A stretch of DNA of 5,634 bases, taken from contig CAZMSZ010000458.1 in the NCBI GenBank assembly GCA_964569055.1, positions 1 to 5,634 on the forward strand, in the 5' to 3' direction. How positions within the stretch are numbered: the first letter of the stretch is position 1; every line of letters begins with the position of its first letter. Below are positions 1 to 5,580 of this stretch, piece by piece. This stretch comes from JAWLGW01 sp964569055. Lineage in GTDB: Bacteria > Planctomycetota > J058. The translations under genes were made by a program, and so were the position numbers. The notes beneath the pieces are model-generated. The model searched no databases, was not told the origin of the DNA, and was given only the letters and a program-made list of their open reading frames with translations.

Positions 1-40
1 GGTGCCCGGCCTGCTCGGCGTTCCGTCTGGCGGCTCCGAC

Positions 41-1978
41 TTACTGCACGCCGTACCAGGTGGTCGGCACGTCGTCGGCCGGGACGCGGCGGAGGTAGCC
101 GTTCTCGTCGCGGTCGCCGTCGTCGTAGACCCAGTAGTTGGTCCAGCTGTGAATGAACGGCCCACCGGGGCCCTCGGCCCAGGACTTGGTCCCGTTCTTC
201 CGGTTGGGCGGCGAGCTGAAGCTGCCGTCGTAGATCCACTGCGAGCCGTCGGCCAGGGTCACCAGCGCCACCCCGTGGAAGTTCCAGGGGCCGCCGCCGG
301 TCGCCGACGTCGCCGGCCAGCTGTCGTTGCTGTAGAAGTACATCCGGACCGGGCGGCCGGTGCGCTTCCCCACGCCGTAGCGGTGGAGGTAGAGGATCTC
401 GCCCTCGATCCCGACCGTGCCCACGATCCCGCACACCAGCGACGCCTGCTGGTTGCAGCGGCCGCCCACGTGGTTGGGGTTGTCGAGCACCCACCAGCCG
501 AAGTTGTTGCGGTAGTTCTCGTAGTTCTCGTACTCCTTGGCGGGCCGGAGCGGCGGGTAGTAGAGGCTGCTCACCGGGCGCACACCGTCGCGGACGCGGG
601 CGCGCCAGTCGCCGCCGCCCTGGTCGGCGTAGTCGTCGAGGTCGTCGTAGTTCTTGGGCGCCGCGGCGTTCCGGCCGTAGTCGGGCACCGCCGGGTCCAT
701 GCTCGCGGGGTAGTCCTTGGGGTGGACGAAGTGGCGCATTTGGTTGTCGATCTGGTAGGCGATCGAGTCGCTCCCCTGACCGTTGTTCTGGCTGGCGCCC
801 ATGGCCCAGCGGCAGGCGTTCTCGAAGTGCACCTTGGTATTCGGCGCGCGCTGGTCGCGGGCGATGTTCTTGATCGGCGCGCGGTAGGTCGTGTAGATCC
901 GCAAGGGCGTCGTCTCCGCCAGCGTGGCGCCGCCGACCGTCCAGGTGAGGTCCAGCGCGTTGATCGCGACGCCCGTGCCGAGCGGCCCCGCGCTCGAGAT
1001 CGTGACGGTCGCGCCGTCCTCGAGGCCGGCGCCCACCGTCACCGTGCCCGCGAGGGTCACGCTCCCGCTCGTGGCGCGCACCTCGACCTCGGCCGCGGCG
1101 CTGAGGTCCTGGTCGGCGCCGAGCGTGACGGCCAGGGTCAACGGCTGCTCCTGCAGGATCGCGGCCGGCTCGCGGCGGTCGCCCTGGCGCGCGAAGTGAG
1201 GCGGACGCGCGTCGCTGATCGCGATCGTGTCCTGCACCGTGATCTCGAGCACCTCGGGCACGATCGCCTCGAGCGTCACCGCCGCGCCGCTCTCACCGGC
1301 CGCGCCGGGCGTGAGGGTGACCTCGCCGACGCCCGTGAAGCGCAGCCCGTCCGCCGTGCGCTCGGCCGGGCCGTCGATCGCGAGCTCGGCCGCCTCGGGC
1401 TGGAGCTGCAGCGCGACGGTCTGGCCGACCAGGAACACGCCGTTCGCGGGCGCGACCACCCGAGGCGCGTCGGAATCGACGTCGTCGCTCGTATCGTCAT
1501 CGGGATCGCCCGTCGACGTCTCGTCGTCGGCGCCCGGCACCGGGCGGTCGGGCCCGCGGTCGCCGCGCTCGTAGAGGCGGATCGTGCCGCCGCTGACGTC
1601 GGGCCCGGTGAAGATCCCGTAGGCCGAGTCCTCGCTGATGTGATAGATCGCCCAGCCGATCTCCTGGGTCTGCTGGGCGTCGCCGAGGCCGTCGAGCACG
1701 TCGGCCGCGCCCACGCGGTCGTAGAACGTGACCCGCAGCCAGCCCCCGCTCACGGTGGCGGTGCCGCCCGCGATCGCGCCGTCGGCGCCCTGGCGGGTGA
1801 CCGCGTAGCTGCCGTCGGCGTTGCGGGCGACCCACAACGTGGCGCTCGGGTTGGACCCGAACCACTGCGAGAGGTCGTAGGTGCCCTCGAAGGGCGGATC
1901 GGCGTGGACCTTGGGCGCGGTGGCAGCCACCAACAGGCAGGCGGCCGTGGCCAGCGCGAGGGCGCGGGAGCGTCGCAT
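41..1978 (-). CDS. Secreted transglutaminase-like protein with C-H-D triad
   Basis: The product is 645 residues. Residues 1-26 form a signal peptide: an Arg-rich start (MRRSR), a hydrophobic Ala/Leu core and a VHA|DPP cleavage site, so it should be exported. Residues 27-140 form a small beta-rich domain. An Asp/Ser/Thr-rich linker (150-170) leads to beta-rich, possibly Ig-like segments (172-365). The C-terminal part (about 370-645) carries a transglutaminase/papain-like signature: GRCNQQASLVCGIVGTVGIE with Cys508, NFHGVALV with His568 and WIYDGSF with Asp584. The order and spacing fit the Cys-His-Asp triad of that superfamily, whose members cross-link, deamidate or hydrolyse proteins. The substrate here is unknown. 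Domain assignment is by motif only. I chose the ATG at 1978 over the in-frame ATG at 2053 because it starts the signal peptide and follows GGAGGAG; the 25 extra residues are Arg/Gly-rich and would bury the signal. It is transcribed divergently from dut and probably monocistronic within the window. Confidence 0.88.
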   Translation of the reverse strand: MRRSRALALATAACLLVAATAPKVHADPPFEGTYDLSQWFGSNPSATLWVARNADGSYAVTRQGADGAIAGGTATVSGGWLRVTFYDRVGAADVLDGLGDAQQTQEIGWAIYHISEDSAYGIFTGPDVSGGTIRLYERGDRGPDRPVPGADDETSTGDPDDDTSDDVDSDAPRVVAPANGVFLVGQTVALQLQPEAAELAIDGPAERTADGLRFTGVGEVTLTPGAAGESGAAVTLEAIVPEVLEITVQDTIAISDARPPHFARQGDRREPAAILQEQPLTLAVTLGADQDLSAAAEVEVRATSGSVTLAGTVTVGAGLEDGATVTISSAGPLGTGVAINALDLTWTVGGATLAETTPLRIYTTYRAPIKNIARDQRAPNTKVHFENACRWAMGASQNNGQGSDSIAYQIDNQMRHFVHPKDYPASMDPAVPDYGRNAAAPKNYDDLDDYADQGGGDWRARVRDGVRPVSSLYYPPLRPAKEYENYENYRNNFGWWVLDNPNHVGGRCNQQASLVCGIVGTVGIEGEILYLHRYGVGKRTGRPVRMYFYSNDSWPATSATGGGPWNFHGVALVTLADGSQWIYDGSFSSPPNRKNGTKSWAEGPGGPFIHSWTNYWVYDDGDRDENGYLRRVPADDVPTTWYGVQ

Positions 1979-1980
1979 GA

Positions 1981-1987
1981 CTCCTCC
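1981..1987 (-). promoter_or_regulatory. Shine-Dalgarno that fixes the start of the transglutaminase-like gene
   Basis: On the minus strand GGAGGAG lies two bases before the ATG at 1978; its GGAGG core is four bases away. This strong ribosome-binding site, together with the signal peptide that follows, supports the start at 1978 rather than the in-frame ATG at 2053. Confidence 0.8.
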
Positions 1988-2014
1988 GGTGAAGGGGATG
2001 TTGCGGCGCCGCTT

Positions 2015-2030
2015 TGCAATGCAGGTGCCG
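2015..2030 (-). promoter_or_regulatory. Candidate sigma-54 (-24/-12) promoter for the transglutaminase-like gene
   Basis: Read on the minus strand, the site is CGGCAC, then CTGCA, then TTGCA. The sigma-54 consensus is TGGCAC-N5-TTGCA (or TTGCT), so only the first T differs, and the essential GG-N10-GC spacing is exact. Setting the C of the GC pair at -12 puts the transcription start near 2004. That gives a leader of about 26 nt which includes the Shine-Dalgarno at 1981-1987. If real, expression would need an enhancer-binding ATPase. I could not identify a convincing upstream activator site. A chance match in GC-rich DNA is possible, but location and orientation argue for it. Confidence 0.55.
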
Positions 2031-2171
2031 CCGCTAAACCCTTTCCCTGGCAAAGAGCCCCGTCTCCCGCGGCACGCAACCGAACCGAAAGAGCGGCACG
2101 TACGGGGACTCCGTTCAGCCCACCCGACGGGGGAGCGAGGTGCGCGCGAGGCCGGTTAAGGTGGCCGCTCC

Positions 2172-2177
2172 GAGGGG
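2172..2177 (+). promoter_or_regulatory. Shine-Dalgarno of dut
   Basis: GAGGGG precedes the ATG at 2181, with five bases between GAGG and the start codon. It supports 2181 as the dut start, in agreement with the usual N-terminal length of bacterial dUTPases. Confidence 0.65.
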
Positions 2178-2180
2178 CCG

Positions 2181-2624
2181 ATGCTCGAGTTGCCGATCCA
2201 GCGCCTGCCTCATGCGCGCGACCTTCCCTTGCCGAGCTACCAGACCGAGGCCGCGGCCGGTCTCGACCTCCCCGCGGCGGTGGCCGAGCCGCTCGAGCTC
2301 GCGCCCGGCGAGCGGGCGCTGGTGCCGACGGGGCTCAAGCTGGCGATCCCCGCGGGCTACGAGGGGCAAGTCCGGCCGCGCAGCGGCCTCGCGCTGCGCC
2401 ACGGGGTGACGCTGCTCAACTCGCCGGGCACGATCGACGCCGACTACCGGGGCGAGCTCTGCGTGATCCTGGTCAACCTCGGCCAGCAGCCGTTCCGGAT
2501 CACGCGCGGCGACCGGATCGCGCAGCTCGTGATCGCGCCGGTGGTGCGCGCCAGCCCGTTCGAGGTGACCAGCGTCGACGACACCGCGCGCGGCGCGGGC
2601 GGGTTCGGCCACACCGGCGTATGA
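2181..2624 (+). CDS. dut: dUTP diphosphatase (trimeric dUTPase)
   Basis: The enzyme hydrolyses dUTP to dUMP and diphosphate in the cytoplasm. This keeps uracil out of DNA and supplies dUMP for thymidylate synthesis. The 147-residue length is typical of the homotrimeric all-beta family, and all five motifs are present in order: AGLDL (26-30), RPRSGLAL (65-72), LNSPGTIDADYRGEL (80-94, with the expected catalytic Asp86 and uracil-stacking Tyr89), GDRIAQLV (110-117) and the flexible C-terminal Arg/Gly arm RGAGGFGHTG (137-146). The arm has His where many homologues have Ser (GFGSTG). The enzyme should be fully active. The stop codon overlaps the ATG of the downstream methyltransferase gene by four bases (ATGA), so the two genes are probably co-transcribed and translationally coupled. 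Family identity is secure; the operon is inferred from spacing. Confidence 0.97.
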   Translation: MLELPIQRLPHARDLPLPSYQTEAAAGLDLPAAVAEPLELAPGERALVPTGLKLAIPAGYEGQVRPRSGLALRHGVTLLNSPGTIDADYRGELCVILVNLGQQPFRITRGDRIAQLVIAPVVRASPFEVTSVDDTARGAGGFGHTGV

Positions 2625-3514
2625 GCGAGCCCTCGGGCCCGCTCCACCTGTGGCGGTTCGACGCCAGCCCCGAGCTGAGCGCGCTCGCCGCGGCGGAGGC
2701 CGCGGCGCTGGACGTCGGGGCGCCCGTGGCGCCGGGCCTGTTCGTCGGACGGCGCCCGTTCGAGCCGGGCCGCGCCGCGTGCGCGGTCGGCGGCGGGGTC
2801 GTGCTGGCGCGCGGGCCCCGCGGCAGCTTCGAGGCGCCGCCCGGGGAGGGGCGCGTCCACGTGGTGCGCGGCCCCTGGAAGGTCACCGGCAACCCGATCG
2901 CGCTCCTGGCCGAGCTGGGCGGCGGGCGGCTCCACGGCTCGCGCCAGGGGAGCGAGCTCGAGCTCTACGCCACCGCCGGCGACTGGCTCCTCGTGCGGCC
3001 CGCCCCCTGGCCGCCGCACTTCGTCGAGCCAGAGCTGCCGTTTCGCACCAGCACCAGCCTCCCCTCGCGCCTGGCGCGCGGCGTGGTGAACCTCGTCGCC
3101 CGCCCCGGCGACACGCTGCTCGATCCGGTGTGCGGCACCGGCGTGCTCCTGGTCGAGGCCCTGCGGATCGGCTGCCGCGCTCGCGGCGGCGACCTCAACC
3201 CCAAGGCCGCCGCCGCCGCGCGCGCGAACCTGCGCGCGCTCGGCCTCGCCGGCGAGGTCACCGTCCGCGACGCGCGCACACCGCCCGAGCACGCGCCGGT
3301 CGACGCGCTGGTGGGTGACCTGCCCTACGGCAAGCGCCTCGCGCCGAGCGACCTCGCCCCCCTCCTGGAGGCGCTCCCGCGCCAGGCCCGCCGCTGGGCC
3401 CTGGTCGCGCACCGCGACCTGAGCGCGGAGCTGCGGGCTGCCGGCCACGCCCCGCGCGCGACGATCGAGGTGCCCAAGCCCACCTTCTCGCGCTACGTGC
3501 ACGTGGGCGGCTGA
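2621..3514 (+). CDS. Putative RNA guanine-N2 methyltransferase, Trm11/Trm-G10/THUMPD3-like (UPF0020 type)
   Basis: The product is 297 residues. The C-terminal half is a Rossmann-fold SAM-dependent methyltransferase: a linker SLPSRLARGVVNLV (146-159), which resembles the conserved segment before motif I in Trm-G10 proteins, SAM motif I LDPVCGTGVLLVEAL (167-181), an acidic SAM-ribose loop GDLNPKAA (190-197) and catalytic motif IV GDLPYGKR (232-239). DLPYG is the D/N-P-P-Y variant seen in N2-guanine tRNA methyltransferases of the Trm11 and THUMPD3 groups; the Lys/Arg after it also fits. The N-terminal 130 residues are divergent and sit where a ferredoxin-like/THUMP region is expected, but I cannot confirm a THUMP domain. 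The likely product is m2G in tRNA; the position is not predictable. No clear Shine-Dalgarno precedes the ATG, which overlaps the dut stop (ATGA), consistent with coupling. Methylation of rRNA or another substrate is an alternative. Confidence 0.82.
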   Translation: MSEPSGPLHLWRFDASPELSALAAAEAAALDVGAPVAPGLFVGRRPFEPGRAACAVGGGVVLARGPRGSFEAPPGEGRVHVVRGPWKVTGNPIALLAELGGGRLHGSRQGSELELYATAGDWLLVRPAPWPPHFVEPELPFRTSTSLPSRLARGVVNLVARPGDTLLDPVCGTGVLLVEALRIGCRARGGDLNPKAAAAARANLRALGLAGEVTVRDARTPPEHAPVDALVGDLPYGKRLAPSDLAPLLEALPRQARRWALVAHRDLSAELRAAGHAPRATIEVPKPTFSRYVHVGG

Positions 3515-3543
3515 CCCTTCCGCACATCGGCGCGTCCAAGACA

Positions 3544-3572
3544 CCCGTGCCCGTGCCCGTGCCCGTGCCCGT
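3544..3572 (+). repeat. CCCGTG hexamer tandem array (about 4.8 copies)
   Basis: Four perfect CCCGTG units and a partial CCCGT start 30 bases after the methyltransferase stop. It is the left arm of a perfect 27-bp inverted repeat with the GGGCAC array at 3683-3709. It lies outside any gene I accept. Confidence 0.95.
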
Positions 3573-3682
3573 CCGCGTGGCCCGTCCCCCGTTCGCGGTA
3601 GGGCGGAACGCTGGCAAGCGACAGCGCTCTGCGGTCGCTCCTTCGGGCACGGGCTCGCGCACGGGTCGCGAGCACGGGTCAG

Positions 3683-3709
3683 GGGCACGGGCACGGGCAC
3701 GGGCACGGG
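3683..3709 (+). repeat. GGGCAC hexamer tandem array (4.5 copies)
   Basis: Four perfect GGGCAC units plus GGG form the right arm of the inverted repeat with 3544-3570. Degenerate units (GGGCACGGG around 3645-3653, GCACGGGT at 3659-3666 and 3672-3679) precede it, so the array seems to decay leftward. Its last unit also makes a local hairpin, GGGCAC(3701-3706)-GGGG-GTGCCC(3711-3716). Confidence 0.95.
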
Positions 3710-3716
3710 GGTGCCC
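3701..3716. terminator. GC-rich hairpin between convergent genes, weak terminator candidate
   Basis: A perfect 6-bp stem, GGGCAC/GTGCCC, closes a four-G loop, 29 bases beyond the stop of the TPR gene. It is symmetric and could act on either transcript. There is no U-tract on either strand, so it does not meet the usual intrinsic terminator model and may only pause polymerase or protect the 3' end. Confidence 0.25.
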
Positions 3717-3745
3717 GACGTGTGTAATCGTCAGGCGTAGGGCCG

Positions 3746-5530
3746 CTACTCGAGCCAGGCCGCCGCCCGCCGCAGCAGGGCGCGCGGCGAGCCGGGGCGG
3801 AAGGAGTAGCGCGCCGCGAGCTCGAGCAACGCGCCGCGCTCGGCGGGCGGGCGGTCGGCGGCCAGGAGCAACAGGAGCGTCGCCTTGAAGGGCGGGCTCA
3901 GGTCGAGGGCCCGAACCGCCTCGAGGTCGAGGGGAGCGCTGGGGTCGGCGGCGAGCAGCGCGGCGACGGCTCGCTCGTCGGGGCCGCCGGCCGCGAGCGC
4001 GCTCCGCGCCCGCTCGCGCGCCGCGCTCGCCTCGGCGGCCTCCCCGAGCCGCGCCCGCTCGAGGGCGAGCAGGAGCGAGAGGGCCGCCGGCGGCGAGGCG
4101 CCGAGCAGCGGCTCGGCCTCGCTCGGGCGCCCGAGCTCGAGCAGCGCCTCGGCCTGGAGGCGCGCCCGGCGCGCGGGGTCGCGCAGGGCGCGGGCGCTCT
4201 CGAGGACCCCCGCCGCGTCGCCCTCGTAGCCGCGGAGCTGCAGCTCGGCGAGGAGCGCGACCTGCTCGGGGTCGTCGCCGCGGGCCGCGATCCGCTGGCG
4301 GAACGCCTGCTGCCGCTCGCGGGCCAGGGCGAGCTCGCCCGCGTCGACCAGGACGGCGAGCAGGCGCAGGTGGGCGGCGAGGTCGAGCGGGCGCGCGGCG
4401 AGCGCTGCCTCGAGCTCGTCGCGCAGCGGCGCGACCTCGCCGAGCGCGAGGCGCAGCTCGTCGTGGACCTCGCGCACGGCGCGGTCGTCGGGCGCGAGCT
4501 CGCGCGCGCGGGCCGCGTGCCGGGCCGCCGCGGCGAACCGCGCCTGGCGCAGCCCGAGCACCGCGAGGGCGTGGTGCGCGCGCGCGAACGGCTCCTCGCA
4601 GGCGAGCGCCGCCCGGTAGGCGGCCTCGGCCTGGCGCGGGTCGGCCGCGACGCGGCCCACGAGGTAGTGGAGCGCCGCGCGCTCGCCCGGCGCATCCTCG
4701 GCCGCCGCGGCGAGCCGGCGCGCATACTCCTCGCGCAGCGCCGGGTCCCCCGGCGCGAGCGCCTCGCTCACGTCCTGGTAGGCCCGGTGCCACGCCAGTC
4801 GCTCGCGCGCGCTCGCGCCCGCCAGGCCCAAGCGCAGGAAGTCACGCGCCCGCGCGGCGGCGTCCCCCTCGCGGGCCAGGGCCACGTAGGCGGGCGCGAG
4901 CGCGTCGCCGCGCTCCGGCGCGGCGCGGAGCTGCGCCTCGAGGTAGGCCAGCGCCGCCGAGCTCGTGCGGACCTCCGCGGGGAGCTGAGCCAGCACGGCG
5001 AGGGGCCGCCCTTCGATTCGCGAGACCCGGCGCCGCCGCGTGCCGGCCGGCGCCTCGTCGTCGAACGGCTCGAAGGGGTGGTCGATCCCAACGAGCGTCA
5101 CGAACGCCGCGCCGGCCACCAGCTCGCCCGGCGCGGGCGGCGGCGCGTCGGGCCCGTAGCGCGCCTCCTCCAGCAGCAACGCCGCGCCGCCGCCGGGCGC
5201 GAGCACGTACGTCGTGCGCCCGAGCCAGCGCGCCACGACCCCGTCGCCGCCGAGCTCGAACGACACGGGCTCGAGGACCACCGCCCCGCTCGACCCGGCG
5301 AGCGTCGCCTCCGCGCGGTGCCGCCCCTCGGGCAACGTGGTCACCGTATGCGCGCCCGGCGCGACCCGCAGCGCGGGCCCGCCGTCGAGCGTGACCTCGA
5401 GCGGGCTCTCGAACCCGTTCACGACGTGCAGCGGCCGCGCCTGCGCCTGCAGGCGGTCGGCCACGACCGCCCCGACCGAGAGGCCCAGGAGCACGGCCAC
5501 GACGAGAGGAGCCCGGCGGGGGACGTTCAC
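3746..5530 (-). CDS. Membrane-anchored or exported TPR-repeat protein, function unknown
   Basis: The product is 594 residues. Residues 1-30 carry two Arg and a hydrophobic stretch (LVVAVLLGLSVGAVVA), a signal anchor or signal peptide; the rest should be outside the cytoplasmic membrane. Residues 33-125 look beta-rich and begin LHVVNGFESPLEVTLDGG, with the alternating pattern of small periplasmic beta-domains that present a short 'Asn-Gly...Val-x-Leu-Asp-Gly' strand pair. From about 190 to 590 the chain is Ala/Leu/Arg-rich helix. TPR-like units are clearest at 286-315 (AEAAYRAAL) and 316-348 (AAARHAARARELAPDD), with weaker ones at 384-417 and 420-480. TPR scaffolds bind proteins, so an adaptor role is plausible, but no catalytic motif is seen. 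The start is GTG at 5530: an in-frame stop (TAA) lies at 5543-5545, so no longer start exists, and the next GTG codons would remove the charged N-terminus. No good Shine-Dalgarno is visible. It converges on the methyltransferase gene. Confidence 0.85.
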   Translation of the reverse strand: MNVPRRAPLVVAVLLGLSVGAVVADRLQAQARPLHVVNGFESPLEVTLDGGPALRVAPGAHTVTTLPEGRHRAEATLAGSSGAVVLEPVSFELGGDGVVARWLGRTTYVLAPGGGAALLLEEARYGPDAPPPAPGELVAGAAFVTLVGIDHPFEPFDDEAPAGTRRRRVSRIEGRPLAVLAQLPAEVRTSSAALAYLEAQLRAAPERGDALAPAYVALAREGDAAARARDFLRLGLAGASARERLAWHRAYQDVSEALAPGDPALREEYARRLAAAAEDAPGERAALHYLVGRVAADPRQAEAAYRAALACEEPFARAHHALAVLGLRQARFAAAARHAARARELAPDDRAVREVHDELRLALGEVAPLRDELEAALAARPLDLAAHLRLLAVLVDAGELALARERQQAFRQRIAARGDDPEQVALLAELQLRGYEGDAAGVLESARALRDPARRARLQAEALLELGRPSEAEPLLGASPPAALSLLLALERARLGEAAEASAARERARSALAAGGPDERAVAALLAADPSAPLDLEAVRALDLSPPFKATLLLLLAADRPPAERGALLELAARYSFRPGSPRALLRRAAAWLE

Positions 5531-5580
5531 GAGCCGTCGAGGTTACGCGACGGACGCCGCTTGGGTGCGAACCGTCCGAT

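Larger units (their letters stand above)
1979..2180. other. Divergent intergenic region between the transglutaminase-like gene and dut
   Basis: This 202-bp region should hold the promoters of both divergent units. The minus-strand side has the candidate sigma-54 site. For the plus-strand dut side I see no convincing -35/-10 pair. An exact 8-bp direct repeat, GCGGCACG, occurs at 2069-2076 and 2093-2100, 24 bp apart. Imperfect symmetry ACGG-GGACT-CCGT lies at 2102-2114. Either could be a regulator site, but both are short for such GC-rich DNA. The part around 2031-2057 and 2079-2092 is less GC-rich than the surrounding genes. Confidence 0.5.
3544..3709. repeat. Folded repeat element: 27-bp inverted hexamer repeat enclosing three small stem-loops
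   Basis: Positions 3544-3570 are the exact reverse complement of 3683-3709. Inside the 112-nt centre are three further perfect stems: CGTTC/GAACG (3590-3594 with 3606-3610, 11-nt loop), AGCGAC/GTCGCT (3617-3622 with 3634-3639, 11-nt loop) and GCTCGCG/CGCGAGC (3653-3659 with 3667-3673, 7-nt loop). The DNA or RNA could therefore fold into a closed multi-branched shape. It fills most of the gap between two convergent genes, where it could end or protect transcripts from both sides, although no T-run follows on either strand. It could also be a copy of a dispersed palindromic (REP/MITE-like) repeat. The pairing is seen directly; the function is inferred. Confidence 0.7.

Noticed and set aside
1..40. 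Terminator for the transglutaminase-like gene
   Set aside because: The 40 bases beyond its stop contain no clear stem-loop with a T-run; the gene's terminator, if intrinsic, lies outside the window.
1979..2053. N-terminal extension of the transglutaminase-like protein from the ATG at 2053
   Set aside because: The 25 added residues would precede the signal peptide, no Shine-Dalgarno is evident, and the start lies upstream of the predicted sigma-54 transcription start near 2004.
2..2620. Very long plus-strand open frame running through the antisense of the transglutaminase-like gene and on into the methyltransferase
   Set aside because: High GC removes stops from the antisense frame. The translation up to 2620 is low-complexity Arg/Ala/Val/Gly with no motif, while the minus strand has a signal peptide and catalytic signature and dut occupies another frame. 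Only the part from the ATG at 2621 is a gene.
2444..3706. Minus-strand open frame opposite dut and the methyltransferase gene, including a Pro-Val/Arg-Ala stretch from the hexamer arrays
   Set aside because: It is antisense to two genes with intact family motifs. Its product is Ala/Arg/Gly-rich without domains, and its start lies inside the GGGCAC array.
3544..3709. CRISPR array
   Set aside because: The units are 6-bp contiguous tandem repeats without spacers, in two opposite orientations, and no cas gene is present.
3258..4793. Minus-strand open frame with an Arg/Ala/Pro-rich product overlapping the TPR gene in another frame
   Set aside because: It is a frame shadow of the TPR gene: composition is extreme, no domain is visible, and it runs through the repeat element and the opposite strand of the methyltransferase gene.
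5531..5580. Sigma-70 type promoter for the TPR gene
   Set aside because: A TTCGCA-like and a GTAACC-like hexamer can be picked out on the minus strand, but both match poorly and the second is too close to the GTG start to be convincing.
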